Positions 38,715-50,880 of a DNA stretch of 64,000 nucleotides are shown here, piece by piece. The notes under the pieces are model-generated. The model was not told the DNA's origin. It did no database searches and saw only the letters and a program-made list of their open reading frames with translations. The DNA comes from Elysia crispata (lineage: Eukaryota > Mollusca > Gastropoda > Plakobranchidae), in NCBI GenBank assembly GCA_033675545.1, contig JAWDGP010007228.1, positions 1-64,000 of the forward strand, in the 5' to 3' direction. The translations under genes and the position numbers were made by a program. How positions within the stretch are numbered: position 1 is the stretch's first letter; the number at the start of each line of letters is the position of its first letter.

Positions 38715-38767
38715 CTTGATGGTGTCTCAGCTCAATAGAACATAGCTTCTGTCCGTTGAGCCGGCAC
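38715..38767 (-). other. Candidate internal exon (53 nt)
   Basis: On the minus strand an acceptor-like 'ctataccaacag' and a donor-like 'gtaaaa' flank 53 nt that are open in one frame as CRLNGQKLCSIELRHHQ, with one base left over on each side. Two Cys residues and a balanced composition look exon-like. No partner exon was proven, and the protein is unrecognised. Confidence 0.3.
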
Positions 38768-39247
38768 CTGTTGGTATAGAAAGGACAACATTGATAAGGT
38801 GAGTGACAAGTTTTATTTGTGGTATTCTAATTTTGTACATATCTATAATCATTGAAGAAAAATTTTAATTGATTAAGAATTTTTCCTTTTCTTTTCTAGA
38901 TAATTTTTTTTACTAAAAAAATATTGTATTAACGCACTGAAATAACTAAAAAATATGATTGTCTCATTCGACATATTCATGGACTGTTTACGACTAGTAA
39001 AAATAATTTGAAAATAAAAAAAAAATATATACAGATAAATGCTAGAAATGTTGGTTCTCGCTTGCCATCGAACACAACATGCTTGACCTACGCCTGTCTT
39101 GATGCAGTAGAAAGAAGTCTGACAAATATTGAGTAACCAGCAATCGGTTCTTGTTAGACTCAGACCTGTTTGAGAGGGAATTGGGGCAAGGAGAGCACTT
39201 TTTATTATTCAGGTAAAGGCCTAGAGAAAAGAGGGTAAGGTATATAG

Positions 39248-39275
39248 AGCGATATATATATATATATATATATAT
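39248..39275. repeat. (AT)n microsatellite
   Basis: Thirteen AT units inside a block ('cctagagaaaagagggtaaggtatata') that recurs without the AT tract at 42938-42962. Confidence 0.9.
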
Positions 39276-40041
39276 AGTGAGTGAGGGGGAGGATGGAAAA
39301 GAGACAAAAAAGAGAGAGACAGACAGACAGACAGATCAAGATGGATCGCATACAGCAAAGTTCAGCCAAGTAAAACAGGATCAGATTTATAGAAACAAAA
39401 GCAGCTAAATTGAGTTCAGTATTTGTGGCACTAAAAATTTATTAAGTCTGAAATATGTGCATATTAATAATACCTTGGCTCATCTCCTCCTCATTTTGAA
39501 GTTTGTACTTATCATGATGATTTCAAGAACAATACAGCCAGGTTCAAAGGTATTTTTTCTTCCACAAAGTCATTTCATTAATGTAAATGCAGTTGTAACT
39601 GGTAATTTTAAAAAAAAAATATTGAACAAAATCAACACGTTTAACAAGCAATATACAATGGATAATTATTTTTTTCATACATGAAGATATGCAAACTTAG
39701 CAAATAAAAAAACAAGAATTCTAAGCTTTCTAGTTGTGTGCCTATTTCCTTTTAGACCTATTATACTATTTATAGACACATACGCTTCCTTTTCGATCCT
39801 TTATAATTACCAAGTTTTTTGCTTTCTATTTGGATTTACTAAGCTGTCTAAAGGTTTCCTCCTGAGGGGGGGGGGGGATCTCAAATTTTTACCATTCAAA
39901 GTTCAGAGCTGCGTGGAGTGTAAAATATGAAAAATGTCAAGGTTGTGGTGGATAAAAAAGAGTGTAGATAAGGTGGATCACATGCTGGGGGAAAATCCGA
40001 TCAGTAGAGGCCACCGTAGTTAAAAGAAGAATTGCACTTAC

Positions 40042-40053
40042 CAGTAATCAAAT
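40042..40053 (-). other. Candidate 12-nt microexon
   Basis: The minus strand reads '...ttacgtttgcag' + 12 nt + 'gtaagtgc', an excellent acceptor and donor. A second 12-nt interval with the same donor lies at 43034-43045. Twelve nucleotides would insert four codons without shifting frame. Confidence 0.25.
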
Positions 40054-41646
40054 CTGCAAACGTAAGAATGTTAACAATGAATCTCCACCATCAACATTTT
40101 AAGATTTAATGCGTAAAATGTTATTACAATATTAAGATTTTAAAGACTATTACCCAGTTAAAAAATGTTTTTAAAGGTTTGTATACCTTTATTTCTCTAT
40201 ATTTAATGCATTTATAGTTCCAGTAACATATCTCTGGAAAAACAGTAGATAATCTATATAAATATAATACAATAGCACTTTTTCTTCTATCACATTTAAA
40301 TATAAATACAGTGAAAACCATAAAGTACACTGATTAAAAATAAAGCTATAGAAATGACAACTTAATCTCGCTTTCCTGCGACAACATAGCTAGAAGCTGC
40401 AAGATAAAGCCATTCAGATTGTGAATGGAGTCAGCCAAAACGCTTACATTTGTATATCTGTTGGTCACAGGATAATATAAAATATCAAGTAAATCAATCA
40501 ACCAGGTGCCGTGTTCTTTAGCCTAGGTGATCATGACCTTCCATTGCATATCTATCCCTCATCACTTTCAGTGCTTCTGTCACTCTTCCTACTTTGAGCC
40601 ACTATGTTAATCCATCCAACATCTGTTCACGCTGTTTTCCCCTGCTGACCAAGTAAAAGAGGTTGAAAGTTCTAAGTAAAAAGTCTTTGAAAGAAAAAAA
40701 AACATATTAAAGGGTAACACTGAAGTCAATAAAAAAAGCAATTAATTCAAGCTCTTTATAAGACAAGAGATCTAAATTATGTGAATTCAGTCGCAATATA
40801 ATCTTCAATAGTTACATTCCACTTTCAAAATCACACATGAGATTTCTTTTTACTGACATGAAGTAAGACTAAGATATGCCAAAAAAAAAAAACAGGTTAG
40901 AAAAAAAATTTGCAGGTGTGGAAGAGGATCTGGTCAAAAGATGGCAGAATCTTGAAAGTATTCCATGATAAAAATAACTGAGTCAGAGTTTTTGGTGCCT
41001 ATGAAACAGAATGATGGAGACAAAAGCACTGGACAAGATTTTTTTTTTTTTGCAAGTTCTACCAACTCTTGGAAAATATAAATTACTGTGCATTGTTGCA
41101 TAATGATAACATTTTTTCATATGGCAAACTTCAGAGGTTTAGGGGTAAGCAAAGATGGAATTTCTGGAAGAAAGGAAACTGAATGATACAGCCACCATTG
41201 CTAGTAACTTCAATGTTATTAACAAACAAAGAGCAGGGATTTATTCAATTTTTATTTATTTTTTTTGTGAAGGAACGTGCTATAAAATCAGCAAAGCACA
41301 CTATGTTATGGAAGTGAGCTATTTAAAAAATAAACAAAAGTGTATTTATCATTTTATGCAATCAATTTTTTTGAGCCCCTACAAAAAGCGATTTATTTAT
41401 CTTGAGAGGGTAGCCCTTGGTACAGCAGGATTTGAGAATTATGTCGAACCAAACCCTAATAGAGTGAAAGGCAGGCGTCAGAAAACTGTGCCACTCAACA
41501 AGCTTGAGATATGAGTGTTGATCAAGACACACAATCCATTCATCTTTAATTGAACATCAAAAGGAAAAAAGTAATGGTTGTCAATCGTAACAATGAGTGT
41601 TCACAGATCATCTTTACCGATAGGAGTTAACTCTTATTTAGGGTCC

Positions 41647-41870
41647 TGTAGTATTTTTCAACTCAATAAAGGACACAAGACACACTTAGGTTTTTCTTGT
41701 TATATTGAATGATTAACATTTCATCTGACTGTGTCAAGATCTAGATCAGAACTGACAGCTCTCTATCTCCTCAGTGCCTCAGTGGTAAGCTCTCCTCACA
41801 ATCCCAATGTAAACATTCACCACAATTTTGCCTTTATTACTGTCCGTGATATAATAGTCCAAACGCCACA
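41647..41870 (-). repeat. Solo LTR of the gypsy family
   Basis: 224 bp starting TGTAG and ending CCACA, aligned along its length with the LTR pieces at 11580-11772 and 24937-25146. No internal gypsy sequence is next to it. Flanking pentamers (ggtcc / gtact) do not match cleanly, so the target duplication has decayed or rearranged. Confidence 0.8.
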
Positions 41871-41949
41871 GTACTTTAATATCAAGCAAAGGATGGAACA
41901 ACACTGAAATTGCACCAAGAATAATGGAGGCAAAAATGGTTTCCAGAGA

Positions 41950-42290
41950 ATGAAATCAGTATTTAAAACACATCTCCATCCATACAAGAAGAAGAGCCCT
42001 GGAGTGCCGCATTGAGCTCCTCTTGATGTATGGAACTGAGGTCTGGACAATCATTTCAAAACAGTTACAAAAGAAACTGGAGACGAGAGAAATGTGGTTC
42101 TTACTGAGAATGCTTCAAATTTCATAGACTGCAAAGAAAGCAATCAAACAAAACAGTGTTAAGAAAAGTTGTTATTACAAGACCACTCATAAATAGAATA
42201 TGTAAACCCCAGGGAACCTTTTTTGGCCATATGATTAGACGAGAGAAACTAGAACATCTTGTGACAACTGGAATGATCGAAGGTAAGGGG
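41950..42290 (+). mobile_element. LINE reverse-transcriptase C-terminal fragment
   Basis: The plus strand reads LMYGTEVWTIISKQLQKKLE and REMWFLLRMLQIS, followed by a stop where the family has Trp, then RPLINRICK-like and LVTTGMIEGK text. These are the typical end motifs of snail LINE ORF2 (LYGSETW, EMWFLRRML, GKIEGKR). It directly follows the solo LTR and is 5'-truncated. Confidence 0.7.
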
Positions 42291-43033
42291 CTTTAAAAAG
42301 GCTGAAAAGTCATGATAAAATCACAAAGTGTATATATTGTTATTTGATTTGCACTTTTTTATCTTCTTGTTTCTTTCATTTAATAGAATAGAAAAAAAAT
42401 CAGAAAAATTAAGACCTTTTCTCTTTCTATTTACTGTTCTATCCACAATTAAGCCCTCTACCTTTGTTGGCTCCTTTCCCTACACTAGATTTATATGTTG
42501 ATGGATTATCCTGATCCTGACTATAACTAGGCCTAGAACAAGACTAACAATAACATCTTCTGAGTTGCTGTCACAATCATAACATTATCAGTGTTGTTGT
42601 TACCAGATCCTACTGCTTTCCAAAGTGTAGGTGTGGATCTAGATCTTTCATAATCTTTTCCACTATCATTGGTGTCTGAATCAGAACAAATTCAAGAACT
42701 AGAAGTGGAATTCATCACATCCATTTTCTGATTGTTTTTGCACTTCAGAGATTGTATAGCCCTGAGGCCTATTCTCTGTGTTACTAGGATCAACTGTTCA
42801 CATGAGCAGGTTAGCAACAATGGAAAAAAAAAAACTTCTGAAAGACCAATTCTTGTCTTAATACTGAAAACACCTCCAAACCAAAAGCTTCAAATGTCAA
42901 CATAATTATTGTTTCTATAGTATTCAGGCAAATGCCTAGAGGAAAGAGGGTGAGATATATGGAGGGTTCCAAAAAAACAGAGACATAACCCACATCTTAC
43001 CCACTGAGTAGGTCATCTTGCATTTCCACTTAC

Positions 43034-43045
43034 CGATCACAGGTT
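43034..43045 (-). other. Candidate 12-nt microexon (second)
   Basis: The minus strand reads 'aatagctcttag' + 12 nt + 'gtaagtgg'. The acceptor is weaker than that of 40042-40053. The neighbourhood shares a short block with the other candidate (39215 and 42928), so the two may be duplicates. Confidence 0.2.
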
Positions 43046-43282
43046 CTAAGAGCTATTACAGAGTATGGATATTATCTTTTGCCCACAAACAATGTTCGTG
43101 TTGAAATTAAGGTCCCTTTTTATCTTTTTCTTTTTGCAAAAGACAGTTTCATTTCAAATTTTAAAAAAACCCAGACTAAATTGCGCTTTTTTATCACAAA
43201 ATTGTAAACCCGATTAAATTTTATACATTATTACCAAAATACATACACTATTTATGATTAACTTGTCTGGATTTATGATAAT

Positions 43283-43312
43283 AACAACATCAACAACAAT
43301 AACAACAACAAC

Positions 43313-43388
<76 letters not shown>
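43283..43388. repeat. (AAC)n-(AAT)n microsatellite
   Basis: A short AACAAC part followed by about 25 AAT units. Confidence 0.95.
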
Positions 43389-45519
43389 GTAAAAACATTG
43401 GTTTTAACAAAAAGAAAATCTAGAAGTTGTTTCTTTTCTTTTTTAATGATGTCTGTGTAAATAATGTGGAAACATTTTCATAAAATTTATGAACTTCTAC
43501 AACTTAATATCAAAATGCAAGGGGTTAAAAAAAAACAAAGGTAGATCGAGGTACAAGTTTGTAACACTAAGAAACACCCCTATGCCCTCAAGCTTGGCTG
43601 GCCGTAATCTCGCTCCTTTTCACCGCCCCTCATCTCACCCACTTTACGATGCTAAATACTCTAAGGATCACAATCTGTTTTGATGGACAAGCCAGTAAGA
43701 TTTGGAAATTCTAGACGCTCACTCCAGAGAAAATAATAAAAAAAAAATAAGAAATTTAATCAAGAGAGAATCAATCGGCCCTTTCACTTCATCAGTAAAT
43801 AGGGTCAAGCCATTAAAACAATAACAGAAAAACATTTTCAATACTTTTAAAATAATTTAAATATTTCCTCATTATCTTACAAATTCTCATAATACTAGAT
43901 CTTAAATAGAATCCAGAGGAAAGTAGAATGTGTATTTAAAATTAAAATTCAGATTTAAGATTTAGATTACCGATATGACTCAAATCTAGATCTATGATTT
44001 AGATTGCGCGGTATATTGAGTTTACATTTTTTAAAATGTATTAATTGTTCAATTTTTAATCTTTCTTTCCATCCTGGATCGTTTGATATAATTTCAAATC
44101 TTTCGAACAGCTTCTGCCAAGTTTGTGACCTGCATACATGTAGGTCTTTTCTTCGATCATCAGTAACAAAATTCTCCTTACTATAATATTAAACTGAAGT
44201 TGACCCAAATTCCGGTTGATATTGTTGTCTCCTGTAATATTTTATTATTTTTTAAACTGATTCTTTTTCATGTAATGCTGTGTAACATTAGTGAGACTAA
44301 AGGTAGCCATAGAAGGTTCAGTGGGGCACAGCGGACAGGTACTGTCCAGTTGACCCCAGATGATTTTATTTCACAAACGAGCTCCACAGCAAAATTTAAA
44401 ATTGGAATCCCCCAAAGAACAATAAATATATATGAGAGGTGGCTTGGGATTTTCAGGCTCATGTTTTACTGTTTTGAGCTATTGGGCTTCAAACATAAAA
44501 AAAAACCTTTTAAAGTTTGCCAGTTTTTTGCTTCTTATGAACTATAAACCATTTTTCTATCTTGTCAACAAGTGTCAAAGCCGAAAAGAAACTTTAAATA
44601 TGCTTTCTGGTAATTTTTGTGAAAATAACTGCAAACCTGCTTTAAAAAAGTCCCTAACTTAAAACAAGTTTCACTCAGTTTCTCATTCCCCAGCCTTGAG
44701 TTTTGGGTCGTATCTCAACCAAATACTAATATATTCTAAAAATTTCAACTGCTTATGAAGGGAATTAGTTGTGTTTTCAAAAAAGATGGAAATAACAATT
44801 TGTCCAAACTAATCATTAAGCTTGAAAATTACAGGCCACCTCACATATACGAACAATTCTCAAAAATTCTCAATAGTACTCGTAGCTTACAAGGATGATT
44901 TCATGCACGTTTTCTTTTCAGATTTAAAAAATATTTTCTAATAAAAATGATAATGTATTTTCCCAAGCACACCTTTAGGAGATAGCAGGTATCGTTCGGT
45001 GTACCTTTAAAACCACATAAATTAATCTGTTCAGTTTTGTATTGAATCAGTCACCATTTCGTCAATAAAAAAAACGTCACATAAAATTCTGATGTTTTTG
45101 AGTGGTTGTTTTTTCAAAGTGGCCAACTATGTACGTAAAACCCATATATTTTTTTCATTTATTTCGTCATACAGTAGCTTTTCACTTAAAAAAAAGAAAC
45201 GCTTTGAGAGCACGATTCCTTTTAATTCTATTCTTTAATATGTGCTTCTGAACGTTATGCTCTATGTCATTGACAGACCTATTTTCAGCAGAGGAGATCA
45301 GCTGTTATGAAAGCCTAGCTAGCTTGCTACATGTTTGTACAGAGAAGAGTGCTAAAAATAGAAATTCAATTCTCGACAATATACAGGGTAAATGCAAACT
45401 TTTAAATTTGATTGGGCCTCTGAAAACAAACTAGGTCATTTCATGTCATATTATAACATACAGAATAAACTTCGTTCCTCGTTTACTTTAACTTCCTGCA
45501 CTAAACCATTGTTGTCAAG

Positions 45520-45551
45520 TTTACCGGAAATGACCTCTTTCTTCCGGTAAA
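45520..45551. promoter_or_regulatory. Inverted pair of ETS-type sites
   Basis: A 10-bp perfect inverted repeat (TTTACCGGAA...TTCCGGTAAA, 12-nt loop) in which both arms carry the ETS core CCGGAA. Such paired sites are common in housekeeping promoters. No transcript start is shown. The surrounding 43500-45900 has no gene I can support. Confidence 0.3.
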
Positions 45552-45894
45552 ACCTCTTTATTCTTCACTAGCTCAAAAATCAAAGGGGACATTCATTTCC
45601 ATTTCTGTCCTCACCGTCGTAGGATAACGTCCAGAAAAATAAGTTCGTGACCATAAAGTTGAGAAGCATTTAAGACCCCATATAAATCAGATTTATATGG
45701 ACACTCTTGTTTGAAGTACTTGTTTCAAACGATTTACTCATTTTATTTTTTACATAAAATGGCAAATCTAAGCACGTCAGCAATTAATACTAAAGACTGG
45801 ACATTAACATGGTTCTTCTGATGTTATGATGAAGTAAATAGGTCCATTACTACTACTTCTTACAGGTTGATTATTATTTACGTGTGAACTGATG

Positions 45895-47070
45895 TAGATC
45901 TATGTTCTTCACAATCTTCCTGGAGTTACAATGGCAAAACATTAAGTCATTGTAAAATCTGCAAGATCAACTTTATCTATGTTCACAGATTCGTTTGTTG
46001 AATCTTTATGAACATTGTAAACACTCTAGACTCTAGCTCTTGATGAGGAACCAACAACGGATGCACTTTGAATTGAAGTCTAAAAAAGTTGAAACACAAA
46101 ATTCTGGAACAAGTTCTTTCCAACGTTACAATGTCAGACATTATATCACTGTAACAACATCAGGAAGAGCAAAATGTGTACTTACTTGTACACTCCTTAT
46201 CAATACTCTAGATCCATTAGACGCTACCTCTTGATGAGGAATTAAAATGCAGCCAACCTACACAGAACTTTAAATAAGTTTAAAAGCCAAACACAAAATT
46301 CTTCCCGGTGTTACATCAAAAAATTGAAATCCGTTACACCATTAACTATGAGTTTGGCTATTCAATTATCACATTTTAATGACTGATATCATTTATTTTT
46401 ACCCCAAAGAAATTATGGTATGATTTGTATTTTGTTTTGCTTATATCATAGCTAAACTTCAACCATTTTATCCTATCAGTAACATTGCGAAAAATCAGTC
46501 TGTATTGATGAAAACCAGTATATAAGACTATTTCTGTGTCCATCTTCAACTGTTCTTCAATCCTAAGTTAGGTAACTTGATCAGTACATGTCTTTAAGTT
46601 TCATAGTTATTTGCAACAATTTGTGAACAACAAGTTCTTCATTATCTTCTAGATGTTAAAATGACACAGAATTGTGTCACTGTAACCACCAGAAAGACAA
46701 AATGCTCATTGATTAATTTTTAGAACCCTAATCAACACTGTAGACGTCCTAGACTGTAACTCTTGGCTAGGAATCAAATGCAGTCAGCTTAAAATTAAAT
46801 GTACATAATTTTATAAGCTGCAAAAAAAAATGTGGATGGAGTTTTTCTGGATGTTACAATGACACAAATGTAATCCATTTACTATCATAAACTATGAGTC
46901 TTTCTTTTCAACTATCATGTTTTAATGTACAATGACTTTTTTTTTCACTCTGGGTATTAGGTATACATTTTTTGCTTACAAGGTAGCTAAATTTGAATCT
47001 TTTTGTATCATCAGCAACATAGGGAGATCATTGTATGATGATGAAAACCAAGCATTACACAAATATATTC
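45895..47070. repeat. Diverged tandem repeat, three units
   Basis: Units begin near 45905, 46110 and 46640 with 'gttacaatg..a..attg/cactgtaa', followed by a 'ctctagac..ctcttgatgagga' block and 'cacaaaattct'. The second and third units share an additional ~300-bp tail ('aactatgagt..ttcaa..tatca' through 'gatgaaaacca'). No conserved open frame is present. Confidence 0.75.
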
Positions 47071-47308
47071 AAAAAGAGTATCTCCAATCTTTTTTAAAAT
47101 AAATTTATACCTTTCTCTATGATATTTGAACAATTTTGAGACAAAGAGAGATAAAATAAATTTCAAGGTCTAATGTAACGCATTAGGGTTGACCTCCTGA
47201 GAATTGCTCATATAATGGGTGCGCAGGATTAGGGTTAACATGTATACTTTATATTAATATAACTTACCTAATACTAAAAAAATTTGAGGTTTTGCAAAAG
47301 TAACTCAC

Positions 47309-47441
47309 CATTCTTATTTCCAGTACTTTATGGTCTTTTTTCTGCTTGCTAGCTACGTCATTTACGCCTGATTTTGAATTTGGTTGTTGCGTGTTCAGTA
47401 TTCGTGCACTCGAGAAAACAATCTTGTCTACAGGTAGCCGA
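47309..47441 (-). other. Candidate coding exon (133 nt, 44 codons)
   Basis: The minus strand has a good acceptor ('ctaactttttag'), 133 nt with one frame fully open (1 + 132 nt, ending in phase 0), and a strong donor (ATG|gtgagtt). The peptide begins RLPVDKIVFSSARILNTQQP and ends KKDHKVLEIRM; it is hydrophilic and unrecognised. An in-frame stop precedes the acceptor. It may belong to a minus-strand gene extending toward 38.7 kb, but partner exons are unproven. Confidence 0.35.
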
Positions 47442-48034
47442 CTAAAAAGTTAGAAGTTAGAATTACAGAGCAGGTAAAAAAGTGCGATTTCTTTCATTCA
47501 GAGCGATTTTTCATAAGATTTGAAAAATAAACTGTGAAAAATATTCTCTCATTTATGATAACTATTGATTCATATTTAAGAGAAATTAGAAATTTAAGAG
47601 ATTTCATTTTTTTTTTTTTTTTTTTTTGTATCATATGTTAGCCATTGTGGCAAGTTGTTACAGCCTAACTAGAAAGCAATAAAAAATAGGGTTTTTTTAT
47701 ATTCAATTTGTGCTAGATATTCATTATTTGGGACAGAAGAAGATTATTTCTTTTCTATCTGAAATTTAAAACAGGCATATAGATGGACATGAAATTGAAA
47801 AATTCCAACTCTACATTGCAATGATTGTCGTGAACTTTTATTAAACCTGAATATAGAAATCTTTCAAAACTTTCGCCATACTGAGGTTAATCTTCTTATG
47901 AAAATCGAAATCTAGATTCCATAACTTATTTTGTTTATTGAGATTCTATAGCGTTGGTCCGACAATCTTTTCCTCATAAATCACACAGGTAATTCGGCTC
48001 TTTGTTGAATCTGATCAACTGCTCTCCGCTTTCA

Positions 48035-48652
48035 TCATTTTGTTGCTGGGAGTCCGCCAGGACAGCAGAAACAGAAAAGGCTCCTGAACTGAGCTCTAAA
48101 ATGAGCATTCATTGACAGATATGCGAAAATATTCATTACATGGTTTAAACTCCTCGCAAAGTATGTCAATGGCCAAAAGAGGCGCCCATCCGCGGCTTGT
48201 ATGTTGACACGTAGTAGCGTGCCGAACACATTCTGAGGGCTGCAGGTAACAATGTATATCACGCATACTGCAATAACAGATTTAATCAGTCTTACTTCCT
48301 TCGTTGACATTTTCGTGGTACCTTGATTCGCCACCAAAACAGCTCTTGCTCGAACGCTCCGCGTGAAGACAATAACAAGAACCACTGTTTCGATAATTAT
48401 CAACCCGTACAGCCCATAGTTCGGCCCAAAGGACCCAGCCATCGACGCTCGAACCTGTATGTCTGACCCATACTCATATCTGGCTGAATATTCTTCATAG
48501 TTAGCAACGGTGCGGTTTTGTTGCGTATATATATTAATTGCTCTTTCTCGAATGGAATTTCCATAAAAGAAAACGGACATCACTATGGTCTCATAAGCCA
48601 CACCTGCCAGAATCAAGCACACGCTTGATGTGCGGGTGAAAATAAGTCTGAC
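48035..48652 (-). CDS. Three-exon class A GPCR, last exon (TM4-TM7)
   Basis: The last exon of a distinct, intron-containing receptor. It begins right after the acceptor 'tttttttttaaccag' with VRLIFTRTSS, continuing PLK from the preceding exon in phase 0. It encodes TM4 (VCLILAGVAYETIVM), a long second extracellular loop with a sequon (QNRTVANYEEY), TM5 (YGLYGLIIIETVVLVIVF), the TM6 entry STKEVRLIKSVIAVCVIYIV, and TM7 ending NHVMNIFAYLSMNAHFR, where NxxAY replaces NPxxY. The tail is short and Cys-rich (LFCFCCPGG). Length is 618 nt including the stop. With exons 49672-50167 and 51661-51731 the model gives 394 aa. It differs from the intronless family but shares the KEVRL/KETQV-type entry to TM6. 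It resembles FMRFamide-receptor-like or chemosensory mollusc receptors; the ligand is unknown. Confidence 0.85.
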   Translation of the reverse strand, partial: VRLIFTRTSSVCLILAGVAYETIVMSVFFYGNSIRERAINIYTQQNRTVANYEEYSARYEYGSDIQVRASMAGSFGPNYGLYGLIIIETVVLVIVFTRSVRARAVLVANQGTTKMSTKEVRLIKSVIAVCVIYIVTCSPQNVFGTLLRVNIQAADGRLFWPLTYFARSLNHVMNIFAYLSMNAHFRAQFRSLFCFCCPGGLPATK

Positions 48653-49341
48653 CTGGTTAAAAAAAAATAAATAGTTTAATTGTTATACATTGGCGATGAG
48701 ATTTGAAATCACAGTTTTGTTCTTGTTTTCCTCTTCATTTGGAGAGCATTCATTTGAGATCAAGTATTATATTTAATTCATAATTTGTAATAAGGAAAGA
48801 TTGAGTAATAATAATTTTCCGATAAAGAAACTTCATTCATTGATATGGTGTTGTTTTAGCTTTGGTATTTTAACATGATCATCAACTGGTGAAGTTAAGA
48901 GATAGTGAGCAAAATAGAAAAAAAAAGACTAAAAAGAAAGTACTATCTGATTATCATTTATGGCCAATATTCAAATTGTCTTTAGCAAAAACATCTTTGT
49001 TTTCTTAATACAAAATTTTATGACGAATTTTTTCTTTAAATAATTGCAGGTAATATGTGATAATAAAATTGTTTTAAAAAAAAAAAACTACAGCTTGAAA
49101 AAAAGTGTCACCACTATTATTTGCATGTTGCTGAGGATTGGATAAAGAACTATTACAGTGTGTTATTTTTACCTGTTTGACCAATTCTTTATATAGACCA
49201 TGCACAAGATGTTTATTTTACGCCTTTATAATACAATATAACTATATAGGGTAGGAAATAAGGGAAAAGGTCACGGAACATCGTTTAATTAAAAAAAAAT
49301 GTTCTTATTTTTTCCAACATTATAACTAAGAGCAGTGAAGA

Positions 49342-49510
49342 TTAGTTACAAGTTTGTTTGTTTTTGTTTTGTTCTTTGTTGTTTCTTTTTGTTTTGGTTT
49401 TTTGCTTGTTTGTTCGTCTGTTTGTTGCGGGGGTTGTTTTGATTTTTTTTTTTTGTTGTTGTTGTTTTTTGTTTTTTTGTTTTGCTCTTTTTTTTGGTTT
49501 TGGTGGGTAT
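49342..49510. repeat. T/G-rich low-complexity tract
   Basis: Runs of 'gtttgttttt' inside the intron of the three-exon GPCR. Frames open on both strands there are low-complexity artefacts. Confidence 0.8.
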
Positions 49511-49671
49511 GGGGGGTGGATATGGAACCACAATCGTTTAACATCTGATGTTGCTGTTAGATGTGCGGTATAAACAACATAGAATATGAGCAACTATTAT
49601 TATGACAGCGTCGAGAACATGATACCCTGGCCCAACCATTGCTACCAGTAAACACTGTGAAGTGTTGTCAC

Positions 49672-50167
49672 CTTAAGAGGAAACATGATGCAGCAGAGTC
49701 TCTCCATCGCGACGATAGCCGTGATCCAGGACCCAACCGTTTGAAGCGCCTCCCCTAGCGGTTGGAGATACGCCCTGGAGATCCTCAACACGATGAAACT
49801 TCCATGGTAACCAAAGACGGATTGAAAATTGAGGAGCTTGGGAATCCACGAGGCGCTAACCAGAAAATCTACGATGGCCAAAGCGAAGAAGCATATGTTT
49901 GTGGTTAACTTGAAACCGCCCTTGAGCAACACCAAAATGATTGCGGTGTTCGAAACCGTGCCACAGCAGTAAACAGTTAAAGTTAAAGTTGTCATAATTT
50001 GAGAAAACTTTAAAAGTATCAAATCACTGGCGCTAAAACCAGGTCGATAATAGAAGAATGAAAAATTTCCACCAGGACCTCCTAGGGCTGACGGGTTCAT
50101 TCTTAGTGATTGTTCAGTGAGTGATATTGTTGGTAATAAAGGTTCAAAAGTCGGATCTAATATTGCG
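49672..50167 (-). CDS. Three-exon class A GPCR, middle exon (N-terminus to TM3)
   Basis: 496 nt between a strong acceptor ('ttttttcttctttttgtttcag') and the donor AAG|gtgaca. It encodes the end of an extracellular N-terminus with a sequon (GGNFSFFYYRPGFS), TM1 (LTLTVYCCGTVSNTAIILVLL), TM2 (TTNICFFALAIVDFLVSASW) with the conserved Asp, and TM3 ending MERLCCIMFPLK (ER in place of DR). The phase is 2 at its start and 0 at its end, and both fit the neighbouring exons. If the first exon is not coding, translation could begin at the internal ATG at 50100 (MNPSALGG). The intron to the last exon is about 1.0 kb. Confidence 0.85.
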
Positions 50168-50454
50168 CTGAAACAAAAAGAAGAAAAAATTGCAAACATG
50201 ATTGAAAATGTAACCTGAATTGAGTAATATTTTCATTTTCGTCAAAGAAATAAGAGAAAAAGTGATCTTTTAAGTTCTGGACAGTTTTATTTCATGTTAA
50301 ATTAAATGATTGTGGATGTTCAGTTTTCATCTTATTAATGCCTCAATGTAAAATGGACATACTCATAATTTGTCATCGTTTGAAACTAAAATAAATCGAA
50401 ATTGAACTTGTTACTTCTCAATCCTTCCTCCTTTCTTGTTTTCCCCCGCTCTCT

Positions 50455-50515
50455 GTCCATGACTGTCAGTCTATCTCTTTCTCTTACTCCCTCTCTCTTT
50501 CTTTCTCTCTCGCTT

Positions 50516-50606
<91 letters not shown>

Positions 50607-50676
50607 TTCCCATCTGCCTGTCTCTCAATCTCTCTCACTCACTCACTCTCTCTCTTTCTCTCTTTCTCTCTCTATT

Positions 50677-50734
<58 letters not shown>

Positions 50735-50836
50735 CTTTCTGTCGGTCTCAATCTCTCACTCTTTTTCTCTGTCTTTCCTCTCTGCTTTCTGTCTGTCTGT
50801 CTGTCTCTTTCTTCTCTTTCTCAATCTGTCTCTCTG

Positions 50837-50879
<43 letters not shown>

Positions 50880-50880
50880 C
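50455..50880. repeat. CT-rich microsatellite block with (TCTA)n
   Basis: Two long (CT)n runs (about 50517-50597 and 50682-50727) within ~430 bp of pyrimidine-rich sequence, ending in eleven CTAT units (50833-50876). It lies in the first intron of the three-exon GPCR model. Open frames here are Ser/Leu repeats and not genes. Confidence 0.95.

Noticed and set aside
41155-41514. 119-codon plus-strand frame
   Set aside because: Low-complexity tracts, no recognisable motif and no repeat copy to test conservation; not enough to call a gene.
44200-44547. 115-codon plus-strand frame and an overlapping minus-strand membrane-like frame
   Set aside because: Neither has recognisable motifs or convincing splice sites; composition is ordinary for open AT-rich DNA.
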